Origin: Corynebacterium suranareeae
GTDB lineage: Bacteria > Actinomycetota > Actinomycetes > Mycobacteriales > Mycobacteriaceae
Assembly (NCBI RefSeq): GCF_002355155.1
Contig: NZ_AP017369.1
Coordinates: forward strand, 1-64,000
Length of the DNA stretch: 64,000 nt
Reading direction: 5' to 3'
Shown: piece by piece, positions 55,445 through 64,000 of the stretch
Position numbering within the stretch: position 1 is the stretch's first letter
How the letters are laid out: the number at the start of each line of letters is the position of its first letter
Position numbers and translations under genes: made by a program
The notes under the pieces: generated by a model
Database searches by the model: none
Seen by the model: the letters and a program-made list of their open reading frames with translations, nothing else
Told to the model about the DNA's origin: nothing

Positions 55445-56203
55445 ATGACACACACAGATAAAAGAGTTGAAGGAAAAGTAGCGTTCATAACCGGGGCAGC
55501 CTCTGGAATGGGCGCATCGCACGCACGAGTTCTTGCAGCGCACGGCGCAAAAGTTGTGATTACAGACCTCAATGATGAGCAGGGTCAAGAACTAGTAAAA
55601 GAAATCGGAGAAGAAAAAGCCCACTACATCCACCTCAATGTCACCAGCTTTGAAGAATGGGAAGTAGCTGTTGAAAAGGCAGTGGAGCATTTTGGAAAGA
55701 TTGACATTCTGATTAACAACGCCGGAATTTTCTCCTCTGGAAGCGTTGAAGATGCAACAGTCTCAGATTGGGACAAGACCATTGCCATTGATCTCAACGG
55801 TACTTTTTACGGCATGAAAGCTGCGCTACCTGCACTGAAAGAGAATTCCACCGCGTCGATCATCAATATTTCATCCATCGCTGGCATAACCGGATTCAAA
55901 AACCGAGCAGCCTATTCAGCAGCGAAATGGGGTGTGCAGGGACTAACTAAAACATCAGCGATGGACCTTGGAAAATACAATATTCGAGTAAATTCTGTGT
56001 ACCCCGGCAGTGTGGAAACACCGCTCACCGCCAACCTCAAGCGCGGATTGGGACAAATTCCACTGGGTAGGGCAGCTCTAGTTGAAGAGATCTCAAATCT
56101 CATTTTGTACTTGTCTTCAGATGAGTCCGCATTTGTTACAGGCAGTAGCTTTGTCATTGATGGTGGGGAAACTGCAGGTAACAACCTACGAGATGACCAG
56201 TAA
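55445..56203 (+). CDS. Short-chain dehydrogenase/reductase
   Basis: A 252-residue classical SDR: cofactor motif TGAASGMGASHA near residue 16, Asp at the end of strand 2 (VVITDLND, favouring NAD), NNAG near residue 90, and the catalytic Ser-Tyr-Lys set with NISSIAG and YSAAK near residue 158. The C-terminal SSFVIDGGETA is typical. It diverges from the flavin-enzyme operon across the palindrome, so it is probably a step in the same pathway. Substrate unknown. Confidence 0.9.
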   Translation: MTHTDKRVEGKVAFITGAASGMGASHARVLAAHGAKVVITDLNDEQGQELVKEIGEEKAHYIHLNVTSFEEWEVAVEKAVEHFGKIDILINNAGIFSSGSVEDATVSDWDKTIAIDLNGTFYGMKAALPALKENSTASIINISSIAGITGFKNRAAYSAAKWGVQGLTKTSAMDLGKYNIRVNSVYPGSVETPLTANLKRGLGQIPLGRAALVEEISNLILYLSSDESAFVTGSSFVIDGGETAGNNLRDDQ

Positions 56204-56207
56204 ATAT

Positions 56208-57023
56208 TTAACTCTGGGGTGACTGCCTAGTTTCACGCGTCACCCTCGAATTCACCTCCGGGACCACTCCGATACGCCGCTGGATTGCTCTGGCGGTGAT
56301 TTTTAATTGTGGGACTATAAGATTCAAATCTTCCTCACCGATTGGAACAATGACGGTGAGAGCAGCAATCGCAAGCTTCTTCGGGCCAAAAATAGGCACA
56401 GAAATACCCGTGGACTCAGGGATGATCGTTCCTAGAGAAGCGACAAAACCATCGATACGTGCACGAGTAAGTTTCTCTTTCAACTGCTCAATGTCCGTGG
56501 GAGTGGTATCCGTAAACCGTGTGTGAGCACGACTTAAAAACAACCGTTGCCCTTCTTGTGAACCAAAAGCGAGCAGCACTAAACCAGCCGAAGTAGCGTG
56601 CGCAGGCAGCCTACCTGCCACCGAAGTGATGTTGACCGTGTAGTCATCTGGAGTAATTCGCTCCAAATAGAGCACCTCATTACGGTCCAAAATTGCCAAA
56701 GACAAATGAACTCGAAGCCCTGCGACCAGATCCTCCATCGGCGGAAGGGCTGCGTCTCTTAACGATTGAACCGGTGAGTTTCGGGAAGCTATTTCCCACA
56801 GCCGGTTTCCATGTTGCCACCCACCCTCTGACATTCGAACCACTAAGTCTTCTGCCTCTAACTCTTTCAAAAGCCGGTGCGTGGTTGTGACTGGTAGGGA
56901 AGCTTCTGCTGCGATTTCCCGCACGCTTAGAGGGCGGTTGTACTTGGGAAACACAGACAAAAGGCGCACGACTCGCGCGATCATCGATTCGCCAGATGGG
57001 GAATTGGCCATGACGCCAATCAT
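56208..57023 (-). CDS. IclR-family transcriptional regulator
   Basis: A 271-residue regulator with an N-terminal winged helix (about residues 12-75, LSVREIAAEASLPVTTTHRLLKELEAEDLV) and the C-terminal IclR effector domain (LERITPDDYTVNITSVAGRLPAHATSAGLVLLA, ESTGISVPIFGP). It converges on the SDR gene and is the obvious candidate to bind the palindrome at 55353-55393. Confidence 0.88.
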   Translation of the reverse strand: MIGVMANSPSGESMIARVVRLLSVFPKYNRPLSVREIAAEASLPVTTTHRLLKELEAEDLVVRMSEGGWQHGNRLWEIASRNSPVQSLRDAALPPMEDLVAGLRVHLSLAILDRNEVLYLERITPDDYTVNITSVAGRLPAHATSAGLVLLAFGSQEGQRLFLSRAHTRFTDTTPTDIEQLKEKLTRARIDGFVASLGTIIPESTGISVPIFGPKKLAIAALTVIVPIGEEDLNLIVPQLKITARAIQRRIGVVPEVNSRVTRETRQSPQS

Positions 57024-57092
57024 ATTGGACTTGTGTTAGAAAAATCGCCGTAGACTCAATGGAAACTGTCAACACGGAAAAAGGTTGTGTCC

Positions 57093-59186
57093 ATGACTTC
57101 AAGCTTGTCCACCAAGAAAACAGGTAAGAAACCGCCGACTTGGCTGCGAATTTTTCTGCCCATGCTACTGATTTTGCTGTGGTTCGCAGGAGCTGGAATC
57201 GGCGGCCCGTATTTTGGCAAGGTCAGCGAAGTCTCCTCCAATGATCAAACGCTTTACCTGCCGGAATCGGCCGACGCGAGCCGGGTGCAGCAGCTGATCG
57301 GGGAGTTCAACGACTCGGATGCGGTGCCTGCGGTCGTCGTTTTAGTCGGCGATGATCAGTTGTCCGGGGAAAAGATAAAGCAGCTTAACGACGCTTTTAC
57401 CCAAGTTCTTGGGATTAACGGCGTAAGTGAACAGGCCTCGCCTTTGATCCCTTCGGAAGATGGGAGGGCATTAGAAGCATTCGTTCCCATTGATTCTTCC
57501 GCAGACATCAGTGATGTGGTTGATGAAATCAATGCAATGTTGTCGGAGTCTGTTCCTGACGGTGTTCAGAGTTATGTGACCGGACCTGCAGGTTTTGCCG
57601 CTGATCTGGGTGAAGCGTTCAGTGGTATCGATGGCCTGTTGCTCATGGTGGCGCTGGCTGCAGTATTTGTCATTCTCATTGTTGTTTACAGATCTTTCCT
57701 ACTTCCCATTGCCGTACTTTCAACTAGTCTGTTTGCTCTAACAGTTGCCTTGTTAACAGTGTGGTGGCTGGCTAAATGGGATATCTTGCTGCTCAGTGGC
57801 CAAACCCAAGGCATCTTATTCATCTTGGTCATTGGCGCAGCAACTGATTATTCCTTGCTTTATGTGGCCAGGTACCGGGAAGAATTGCGTGTGCACCGGG
57901 ATAAGTGGGTGGCCACCCTCAATGCATTGAAAGCTTCTGTGGAACCAATTGTTGCATCGGGATCTACAGTGATTGCAGGTCTGCTGTGTTTGTTGTTTAG
58001 TGATCTGAAATCAAACAGCACTCTGGGTCCAGTTGCTGCGATCGGCATTGTTTTTGCCATGCTTGCTGCGCTGACATTGTTGCCTGCGATCTTGTTTGCA
58101 TTTGGGCGAGTGGCTTTTTGGCCTAAACGACCCAAATATGAACCAGAGGTTGTCGCTCAAGAAGATGGCATGCCAAGCAGTGGTGTCTGGGCAAAAGTGG
58201 GCGCATTGGTGCAAAAATACCCACGCCGGATTTGGGTAGGAACACTGATTGTATTGATGCTAGGAGTGGTGGCTGTTCCACAGCTGAAAGCAGATGGAGT
58301 CGCACAATCAGAGTTGGTGTTGGGCACATCGGCAGCAAGGGATGGACAAGACGCACTGGGTGAACATTTCCCCGGAGGTTCCGGAAGCCCGGTATATGTT
58401 GTCGCAGATCAGGGCGATGTTTCCCAAGTGATGGAGGTGTTAGAAGGGAATGAATTCCTGGAGGGAGGGGAGGCGTCGACAAGCGTTGTTGATGGGCAGG
58501 TGCTTGTGCAGGCGACGCTGACCGTCGCACAGGACTCCGAGGCCGCGCAGGAAGCGGTGCGCGGGCTGCGCGCTGACCTTGCTGAGCAGGCAATTGATGC
58601 GCAGGTCGGTGGTGTAACCGCGACTGCGATTGATACCAATGATGCATCCACGCATGATCGAAATCTGATTATTCCAGTCGTGCTCATTGTGATTTTGTTG
58701 ATTTTGATGGCGCTGCTGCGCTCCATTGTGGCGCCGGTGCTGCTGATTTTAAGCACCGTGGTGTCGTTTGGAACGGCGATGGGAGTGTCCGCGCTGGTGT
58801 TTAATCACCTCTTTGATTTCCCCGGTGCAGACCCTGCGGTGCCACTATTTGGATTCGTGTTTTTGGTGGCGTTGGGGATTGATTACAACATTTTCCTAGC
58901 CACCCGAATCAGGGAAGAATCCAAAGCTTACGGCACCCGCGAGGGCATTATTCGCGGGCTGGTTGCCACAGGTGGTGTGATTACTTCCGCCGGATTGGTG
59001 CTGGCAGCGACATTCGCGGCATTGTCTGTGATTCCGATTTTGTTCCTCGCGCAGCTGGCGTTCATCGTTGCGTTCGGCGTGCTGCTGGATACCTTCCTGG
59101 TGCGTGCATTCCTTGTGCCGGCGCTGTTCTATGACATTGGAAAGAAGATTTGGTGGCCATCCAAGCTTGGTTCGCAAGATAATTAA
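57093..59186 (+). CDS. MmpL/RND-superfamily membrane transporter
   Basis: A 697-residue protein with an N-terminal span, an extracytoplasmic loop, a five-to-six-span block (about residues 180-350), a second loop and a second block (about residues 525-690). Typical motifs are GAATDYSLLYVARYREEL near residue 250 and VALGIDYNIFLATRIREES near residue 590. MmpL proteins export lipids, siderophores or drugs. ATG 57093 is 8 bp from AAAAGG and is preferred over GTG 57087. The second loop is partly encoded by a 12-mer copy (58473-58484). It diverges from the IclR gene. Confidence 0.87.
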   Translation: MTSSLSTKKTGKKPPTWLRIFLPMLLILLWFAGAGIGGPYFGKVSEVSSNDQTLYLPESADASRVQQLIGEFNDSDAVPAVVVLVGDDQLSGEKIKQLNDAFTQVLGINGVSEQASPLIPSEDGRALEAFVPIDSSADISDVVDEINAMLSESVPDGVQSYVTGPAGFAADLGEAFSGIDGLLLMVALAAVFVILIVVYRSFLLPIAVLSTSLFALTVALLTVWWLAKWDILLLSGQTQGILFILVIGAATDYSLLYVARYREELRVHRDKWVATLNALKASVEPIVASGSTVIAGLLCLLFSDLKSNSTLGPVAAIGIVFAMLAALTLLPAILFAFGRVAFWPKRPKYEPEVVAQEDGMPSSGVWAKVGALVQKYPRRIWVGTLIVLMLGVVAVPQLKADGVAQSELVLGTSAARDGQDALGEHFPGGSGSPVYVVADQGDVSQVMEVLEGNEFLEGGEASTSVVDGQVLVQATLTVAQDSEAAQEAVRGLRADLAEQAIDAQVGGVTATAIDTNDASTHDRNLIIPVVLIVILLILMALLRSIVAPVLLILSTVVSFGTAMGVSALVFNHLFDFPGADPAVPLFGFVFLVALGIDYNIFLATRIREESKAYGTREGIIRGLVATGGVITSAGLVLAATFAALSVIPILFLAQLAFIVAFGVLLDTFLVRAFLVPALFYDIGKKIWWPSKLGSQDN

Positions 59187-59244
59187 GGGATATTGAACAG
59201 CATGACACCTGGACAAACTGTTTGGGGTCGTGCTGTTTTGAACG

Positions 59245-59277
59245 AATAACCACCCCCAGGGGTGGTTATTTTTATGC
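59245..59277 (+). terminator. Terminator of the MmpL gene
   Basis: AATAACCACCCC pairs with GGGTGGTTATT and is followed by TTT. Confidence 0.88.
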
Positions 59278-59379
59278 GGTAGAAGCGTTTCCTATTGACG
59301 AAGTGTCGTGCATCACTTTAAATTCTATCCATACAGTAAACGCAGTGTTCATTTAATGAACTCAAGGAGGGTTTTGGTT

Positions 59380-59421
59380 GTGGAACTCATAACTTCAACT
59401 GCTTTTGAAGCTCTCCGCTGA
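59380..59421 (+). CDS. Upstream mini-ORF before the riboflavin kinase gene
   Basis: AAGGAGG at 59364-59370 is followed 9 bp later by GTG and 13 codons (MELITSTAFEALR) ending TGA, 82 bp before the riboflavin kinase start. An ATG at 59356 is in frame. The ribosome site is the strongest in the neighbourhood, so the mini-ORF is likely translated and may act as a leader. Confidence 0.4.
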   Translation: MELITSTAFEALR

Positions 59422-59503
59422 GTATTTCGTCAAGCCACCCTCTGAGGTTTGAAAACAATCCAGATTTCTCAAATAAGACCCCGAACAAAACAAGGAGAAG
59501 AAT

Positions 59504-59920
59504 ATGCACACTTTGACTGGCTACGTCGAACACGGAGATGCCCGCGCACGGGAATTCGGTTTCCCAACGGCCAATATTGCCCTCGAGGGGGAAGACTCCC
59601 TGGATGGCGTGTGGGTCGGATTTGTGCGATGCCCTGAGGGATACACCTACCTTTCCACTGTTTCTGTTGGTCGTCGCGTGACGTTTTACGGTGAAGTGGG
59701 ACGCCTCGTTTTGGAAGCTCACTTGCTGGATTTCACTGGTGATTTGTACGGAAAGCTTCTTGAAGTGGAACTTGTGCACTTCCTTAGGCCACAATTGAAA
59801 TTTGATTCCGCTGAAGCACTAACCGCGCAGATTCACCAGGATGTCAGAGATACCGTCGCGTGGACTGCAGGGCATACACAATTTGCATCGCCCATGGTCG
59901 GAGCGGTTGGGGCGAAGTAG
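59504..59920 (+). CDS. Stand-alone riboflavin kinase-like protein
   Basis: A 138-residue protein that matches only the kinase half of bifunctional RibF: GYVEHGDARAREFGFPTANIAL near the N-terminus (Gly-rich ATP loop and PTAN), GVWVGFV, LEAHLLDFTGDLYGKLLEV and FLRPQLKFDSAEALTAQIHQD. Riboflavin kinases turn riboflavin into FMN. The FAD synthetase half is absent, as in archaeal/eukaryotic-type monofunctional enzymes. Some usual residues are altered (VSVGRRVTFYG in place of SIGxxPTFG), so activity is not certain. CAAGGAG precedes the ATG. Confidence 0.75.
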   Translation: MHTLTGYVEHGDARAREFGFPTANIALEGEDSLDGVWVGFVRCPEGYTYLSTVSVGRRVTFYGEVGRLVLEAHLLDFTGDLYGKLLEVELVHFLRPQLKFDSAEALTAQIHQDVRDTVAWTAGHTQFASPMVGAVGAK

Positions 59921-59934
59921 AACCCCGTTTCTTT

Positions 59935-59990
59935 AAGATCGTCATTAAAAGCGAGTGATCCTTTTAATGACGATCTTGCAGTCTTTTTGG
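59935..59990 (+). terminator. Terminator of the riboflavin kinase-like gene
   Basis: AAGATCGTCATTAAAAG (59935-59951) and CTTTTAATGACGATCTT (59961-59977) are perfect 17-bp arms, followed shortly by TCTTTTTGG. Confidence 0.88.
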
Positions 59991-60150
59991 CAAGCGATCA
60001 TTCCAGCTTTTTAACCGATGAAATCGTCGTGCTAGACGGTGGTCGCATGGCCAAATTATCTGCACCTTGAATAACCGCATGCCTAAACAATGGTGAACAA
60101 TAGCAAGGAGGTTTCTTCGTCTACACAACGCATTGAAAGGTATCCGCATT

Positions 60151-61116
60151 ATGCCAAGCCAAAATAGGGGAGTGGTTGCGCATCAATTCGGTCAACCGTT
60201 GGATGTTTTGCAGATAGAAGATATCGCCACTGTGGATCTTGAACCGAACGCCGCCACAATTCGGATGATTGCTTCGCCGATTAATCCCTCTGATCTCATT
60301 CCTGTGACTGGTGCTTATCGGTCGAGGACGGCGCTACCTTTCGTTCCAGGATTTGAAGGCGTCGGTGTTATTGAGGCTGTTCATGCAGAAAGTGATCAAT
60401 CGCTTCTAGGGAAGCGTGTGATTCCGATTGGTTCTGCCGGGGGATGGCAAAAATTGAAAACCACCTCACTTCGATGGTGCATTCCAGTGCCCGATGACAT
60501 CAGTGATCTTAAAGCTACCACTGCGTATATCAATCCCTTAACTGCGGTGCGCATGGTTGAAGCACATACTGAAGATTCAAAGATACGTACTGCGGTGGTC
60601 AACGCTGCAGGTTCTGCGATTGCTCGCACTTTGGCGCAACTGCTGCGTAACAAGGGGATCCGAACTGTTGGTGTCTTTCGAAAGCCGAAGGCTGAACATG
60701 TAAACAGCCAGTGGGATGAGGTGGTGTACACCTCTGAAGGAACGTGGGTTGAACAGCTTAGGGGAGCTGACCTCGCCTTTGATTGTGTTGGAGGAACAGA
60801 TGGCACCAAGCTAGCGGAATCGTTGAGATACGGTGGCCGGTTTATTCATTATGGTTTGTTGACCGGCCAACCTTTAACACCACAGCTGTGGGAAAATCGA
60901 CCGGATCTGACAATCGATTTGTTCCGATTGCGAGATTGGGTTCATGTAGCCCACACCCATGAGCTACAAAGTGCCTTTGACCAGGTCTTTGATCTTATTC
61001 GCAGCGGCGTGGTGGATACGCACATTCAGGAAGAACTACCTCTTGAAGATGCATTGAGGGGAATTGAACTATCGGTAACTCACGCCTCTGAAGGAAAGAT
61101 TATTTTAAGGCCTTAA
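60151..61116 (+). CDS. MDR-superfamily NAD(P)H-dependent reductase
   Basis: A 321-residue zinc-independent medium-chain reductase of the quinone oxidoreductase/enoyl reductase type. It has ASPINPSDLIPVTGAYRSR near residue 45, PFVPGFEGVGVIE near residue 67, a Rossmann fold with AAGSAIARTLAQLLRNKG near residue 153 and AFDCVGGTDGTKLAESL near residue 210. Zinc ligands are absent. ATG 60151 (MPSQNRGVV) has AAAGG 10 bp before it; TTG 60133 is in frame. A further AAGGAGG at 60105-60111 is not near any start. Substrate unknown. Confidence 0.83.
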   Translation: MPSQNRGVVAHQFGQPLDVLQIEDIATVDLEPNAATIRMIASPINPSDLIPVTGAYRSRTALPFVPGFEGVGVIEAVHAESDQSLLGKRVIPIGSAGGWQKLKTTSLRWCIPVPDDISDLKATTAYINPLTAVRMVEAHTEDSKIRTAVVNAAGSAIARTLAQLLRNKGIRTVGVFRKPKAEHVNSQWDEVVYTSEGTWVEQLRGADLAFDCVGGTDGTKLAESLRYGGRFIHYGLLTGQPLTPQLWENRPDLTIDLFRLRDWVHVAHTHELQSAFDQVFDLIRSGVVDTHIQEELPLEDALRGIELSVTHASEGKIILRP

Positions 61117-61135
61117 GGTAAGGGAGTGGGAGGGG

Positions 61136-61147
61136 GCGTCGAAAAGC
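61136..61147 (+). repeat. Copy of the GCGTCGANAAGC 12-mer between convergent genes
   Basis: GCGTCGAAAAGC preceded by GGGAGGGG and followed by AATTTTTT. It lies between the MDR stop and the minus-strand GNAT stop, 6 bp beyond the latter. Confidence 0.7.
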
Positions 61148-61153
61148 AATTTT

Positions 61154-61795
61154 TTAGGCGTGGTGTGGCACCTCCGATAAGGCATGCAATCGGACGGCGG
61201 GGGCGGGGTGCCAGCGGGCAGTTTTGGTCTTGGCGCGACGCTGCGCGAGACCGCGCAGTTGATTACGCAAACCAGTGATGTGGGGTCCTGGATTGTCGGG
61301 GGCAATGACTTTCTCAAACGGTAGGCTGCCGAGGATTTCAGGATCGGTATTGAGATCAAAAAGGGGTGTGTAACCAAGCTTCAAGTATAGATTTTTGGCT
61401 TCTGGCTGGCGGGGTCCGGTGGTGAGATAAATCTGCCGATAGCCACGCTCAGCTGCTGCTTCTTCGAGAGCGCCCATGATGCGCCGCGATAGTCCCTGGC
61501 GGCGATGCGCACTCGAGGTCCATACGCGTTTAATCTCGGCGGTTTGTCGGTCAAGATACATGAACGCGCCACCTGCAATAGTTTCCTCGCCGCGTTTGAT
61601 CAGGAGGAACTCGCCGTAAGGGGCGGTGAAAACAAGCGGTGGGTAAAGATCAATCTCCTTGGGCGCGTCGGCGGGTTTGTTGAAACCCTCGTAGTCCTCA
61701 TACCTGGTGGTGTACTCAAAATCGAGTTCTTCCAGCATGGGGCGAGCATCGTCGGAATCGATGCGGCTTCTGATGATTCGATCCGTTGGGGTCAT
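61154..61795 (-). CDS. GNAT-family N-acetyltransferase
   Basis: A 213-residue protein with the GNAT fold: TIAGGAFMYL, IKRVWTSSAHRRQGLSRRIMGALEEAAAERG (acetyl-CoA motif A, RRQGLSRR) near residue 105, and YLTTGPRQPEAKNLYLKLGY. The frame is open far upstream, but ATG 61795 with AGGAG before it gives the natural start. The basic C-terminal tail has no family match. Acceptor unknown. Confidence 0.85.
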   Translation of the reverse strand: MTPTDRIIRSRIDSDDARPMLEELDFEYTTRYEDYEGFNKPADAPKEIDLYPPLVFTAPYGEFLLIKRGEETIAGGAFMYLDRQTAEIKRVWTSSAHRRQGLSRRIMGALEEAAAERGYRQIYLTTGPRQPEAKNLYLKLGYTPLFDLNTDPEILGSLPFEKVIAPDNPGPHITGLRNQLRGLAQRRAKTKTARWHPAPAVRLHALSEVPHHA

Positions 61796-62085
61796 GGGTG
61801 CTCCTGAAGATTTGTCATATGCTGAGGTGATTTTTGGTCTCAATTTATGGTGCACGAACACTTCTGACAAGCATTCTTTCCATCCAGAATGAAATGATCT
61901 GTCTACGTTTGCTAGACAGAGAAGTCTACATATAGTCATGTGGGTCGGTAGTGAAAGAAAACATCGTCCGACCAAAATCTGTAACGCCAAATCCCGCACT
62001 AAATGCGCTGGTGACATGCACGAAAACACCTGTAGGGAAACACAAAGAGAACCAAGTTAGATTCAAGAATCAAGGAGCAACCCCC

Positions 62086-63129
62086 ATGACCGTCAAAGTG
62101 AAAAATGAGCACCGGGTGTCAGGAGAGGAGAGACAAGAATTAGATGCCAGAGTAAGCCTTCATGAAACTGCCACCATTTCTAAGGTTGTTCCTTTGCGCA
62201 ACTGGGGACTCTACGTGGTTTCCGCTGTTGTTATCTTCATTTTGGCGCAGTTGGTGTGGTCAGTGATCACCGTAGAGAACTACCGCTGGGATGTTTTTGC
62301 CGAGTACTTCTTTAATGATGCGATCCTTCGTGGGCTTCGTTTGACGCTGACACTGACCGTCGTATCAATCGTTGGCGGTTTCGTTATTGGTGCGGTGCTC
62401 GCACTATTTAGATTGTCATCATCTGTCATTCTGAATTCCGCAGCTTATGGGTATGTGTGGTTCTTCCGTTCTGTGCCATTGTTGGTGCAGATTCTGGTGT
62501 GGTACAACCTGGGATATCTGTATCCAACTATTGGTTTGGGCACGCCTTTTACCACTAATCACTGGTTGTACGAGGTGGATACCACCTCGCTAATCTCTGC
62601 TTTCTTTGCAGCTACTTTGGGGTTGACTCTGCACCAGGCAGCGTATTCTTCAGAAATTATCCGTGGCGGAATCCTTGCTGTGGATAGCGGTCAAACTGAA
62701 GCTGCTGCAGCCTTGGGCATCCCTGCAACCAGGCGTTTTTTCAGAATTATCCTTCCGCAAGCTGCACGCTCCATTGTTCCCAACGCATTCAATGAGATCA
62801 TCGGCCAGGTTAAGGGCACATCGGTGGTGTTTGTGGTTGCGCTACCGGAACTTTTCTACACAGTTCAGGTGATTTACAACCGCTCATCCACCCCAATTCC
62901 AATGCTCATTGTGGCCGTGGCTTGGTACGCGCTGATCACCACCGCATTGTCCATTGTTCAATACTACGTGGAGCGCCACTATTCCAAGGGCACAGAACGC
63001 CAACTTCCACCGACGCCGTTACAACGAGTGCGCACCTGGACAGTTAAAACTTGGCGGTCGCTGGATGATCAAAACTCAAGCGGCACCAGCGACCTGAGAA
63101 CTTCTGACAAGAAAGTGCAACGACGATGA
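62086..63129 (+). CDS. Polar amino-acid ABC transporter permease
   Basis: A 347-residue HisM/GlnP-type permease: TMD with RGLRLTLTLTVVSIVGGFVIGAVLALFRLS near residue 85, FFRSVPLLVQILVWYNLG, and the EAA loop EAAAALGIPATRRFFRIILPQAARSIVPNAFNE near residue 205. ATG 62086 has AAGGAG 9 bp before it; the frame extends to 61951 without support. The N-terminal 50 residues are cytoplasmic. It is coupled (ATGA) to the ATPase gene. Confidence 0.9.
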   Translation: MTVKVKNEHRVSGEERQELDARVSLHETATISKVVPLRNWGLYVVSAVVIFILAQLVWSVITVENYRWDVFAEYFFNDAILRGLRLTLTLTVVSIVGGFVIGAVLALFRLSSSVILNSAAYGYVWFFRSVPLLVQILVWYNLGYLYPTIGLGTPFTTNHWLYEVDTTSLISAFFAATLGLTLHQAAYSSEIIRGGILAVDSGQTEAAAALGIPATRRFFRIILPQAARSIVPNAFNEIIGQVKGTSVVFVVALPELFYTVQVIYNRSSTPIPMLIVAVAWYALITTALSIVQYYVERHYSKGTERQLPPTPLQRVRTWTVKTWRSLDDQNSSGTSDLRTSDKKVQRR

Positions 63130-63908
63130 GCCAGTTAACCCAAACTCGCCAAGGTCTGGTGGAAATCACGAACGTCCATAAATTTTATGGTGAACACGAA
63201 GTCCTCAAAGATATCTCATTGACCATCAACCCCGGCGAAGTTGTTGCCCTGATCGGCCCTTCCGGCTCCGGAAAATCCACACTTTTAAGATCCATTAACC
63301 ATCTTGAAACCATTGATTCCGGATCCATCACCGTGGACGGCGAATACATCGGATACCGCCGAAAAGACGATATCTTGTACGAGCTTCCACAGCGCGAAGT
63401 CCTTCGGCGCAGGACACGTGTGGGCATTGTATTCCAAAACTTCAACCTATTTCCGCACCTCACAGCCTTAGACAACATCACAGAAGCGCCAATTGCGCTC
63501 AAGCGTCTCAACAAATCGGAAGCCCGCGTCAAAGCCCAAGAGCTTCTGGAATCCGTTGGGCTTGGTGATAAAGGCGACCATTATCCCCGCCAACTCTCGG
63601 GCGGCCAGCAGCAGCGCGTCGCCATCGCCCGCGCTCTAGCGCTCGAGCCGGATGTTATGCTTTTCGACGAACCGACCAGCGCCCTTGATCCTGAACTTGT
63701 CGGCGAGGTTTTAAGTGTCATCCGTTCCCTGGCGGACAGTGGCAAAACACTGATCATTGTCACCCACGAAATTTCATTTGCCAGGGAAGTCGCCGATCGC
63801 ATCATTTTCTTATCCGATGGCTCTCTCGTGGAGCAGGGATCTCCCGAAGAGGTTCTAGACCATCCACAACATGAGCGCACCCAAGCATTTATTAACAGCA
63901 TCCTTTAA
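63126..63908 (+). CDS. Polar amino-acid ABC transporter ATPase
   Basis: A 260-residue ATPase of the GlnQ/HisP class: Walker A GPSGSGKST near residue 42, Q loop VFQNFNLFPHLTALDNI, signature QLSGGQQQRVAIARALA near residue 156, Walker B VMLFDEPTSALDPELVG, and the switch His in IVTHEISFAREVADR. ATGA overlap with the permease gene. Confidence 0.93.
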   Translation: MSQLTQTRQGLVEITNVHKFYGEHEVLKDISLTINPGEVVALIGPSGSGKSTLLRSINHLETIDSGSITVDGEYIGYRRKDDILYELPQREVLRRRTRVGIVFQNFNLFPHLTALDNITEAPIALKRLNKSEARVKAQELLESVGLGDKGDHYPRQLSGGQQQRVAIARALALEPDVMLFDEPTSALDPELVGEVLSVIRSLADSGKTLIIVTHEISFAREVADRIIFLSDGSLVEQGSPEEVLDHPQHERTQAFINSIL

Positions 63909-63941
63909 CAAACCGTTCCAACAAAAAGAGGTAAAACAACC

Positions 63942-64000
63942 ATGTCACTAAGCAAGAAACAAACCGGAGTCGCAATCGGAGCAGCTGCACTGGCAGTCGT
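63942..64000 (+). CDS. Substrate-binding protein of the amino-acid ABC operon (5-prime part only)
   Basis: The first 19 codons, starting MSLSKKQTGVAIGAAALAV, are a lysine-rich start and hydrophobic core of a signal peptide. It begins 33 bp after the ATPase stop, where the binding protein of this operon type is expected. GAGG lies before the ATG. The rest is outside the window. Confidence 0.65.
   Translation, partial: MSLSKKQTGVAIGAAALAV

Noticed and set aside
59422..59503. FMN riboswitch before the riboflavin kinase-like gene
   Set aside because: The leader is short and I cannot find the conserved AGGG...GGGTGAA...ACCG blocks of that riboswitch.

Overview
The window looks like the origin-proximal start of a Corynebacterium glutamicum (or very closely related) chromosome. 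Base 1 is the GTG start of dnaA, followed by the classic dnaA-oriC-dnaN-recF-DUF721-gyrB order and then gyrA. The proteins look like those of C. glutamicum from memory. The sequence also carries typical corynebacterial details: sites of the McbR type (TAGAC-N6-GTCTA), Zur-like sites, leaderless genes, and the fhaA-fhaB-ppp-rodA-pbpA-pknA-pknB cell-envelope signalling operon with crgA downstream. No database search was possible, so identities rest on motifs and recall.

Layout. 0-7.5 kb: replication initiation and gyrase. 7.5-12 kb: a non-coding repeat element, a hydrolase, a small membrane/unknown operon, the ROK regulator SsuR, and a decayed Doc-like toxin with its antitoxin. 12-15 kb: gyrA and a DUF3566 membrane protein. 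15-18.6 kb: directly duplicated tRNA-Ile/tRNA-Ala cassettes bracketing a YeiH-type exporter, its divergent LysR regulator, a decayed stretch and a small membrane protein. 18.6-24.4 kb: an AlbA/Schlafen-type regulator and a zinc uptake locus (AztABCD/ZnuABC type). 24.4-24.9 kb: a second copy of the non-coding element. 24.9-29.9 kb: a sugar ABC transporter, a lysine/alanine-rich membrane protein, a cyclophilin and a rhomboid protease. 29.97-30.41 kb: a dense DnaA-box cluster between convergent gene ends. 30.4-36.5 kb: a tandem AraC-AraC regulator divergent from a complete siderophore uptake operon. 36.5-37.7 kb: a gene-poor stretch with an HTH-regulator remnant and a third copy of the non-coding element. 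37.7-46.9 kb: crgA and the Ser/Thr kinase/cell-wall operon, all on the minus strand. 47.2-50 kb: tRNA-Leu followed by an AT-rich accessory patch with a frameshifted HEPN-like gene and a coiled-coil CHAT (caspase-like) protease. 50-59.2 kb: two flavoprotein dehydrogenases, an MHS-type transporter, a Dabb protein, an SDR, an IclR regulator and an MmpL-type transporter. 59.2-64 kb: a stand-alone riboflavin kinase with an upstream mini-ORF, an MDR reductase, a GNAT enzyme and the start of a polar amino-acid ABC operon.

The items most worth following up are: (1) a 12-mer, GCGTCGANAAGC, occurring 15 times in the window in both orientations and concentrated at gene ends, linkers and gaps; (2) a structured non-coding repeat family at about 7.6, 24.4 and 37.1 kb, each with ACCAAA-type hairpins followed about 50-60 bp later by a conserved block; (3) the DnaA-box cluster at 30 kb, which is denser than the one at oriC; (4) the HEPN-CHAT gene pair beside tRNA-Leu as a candidate defence system.
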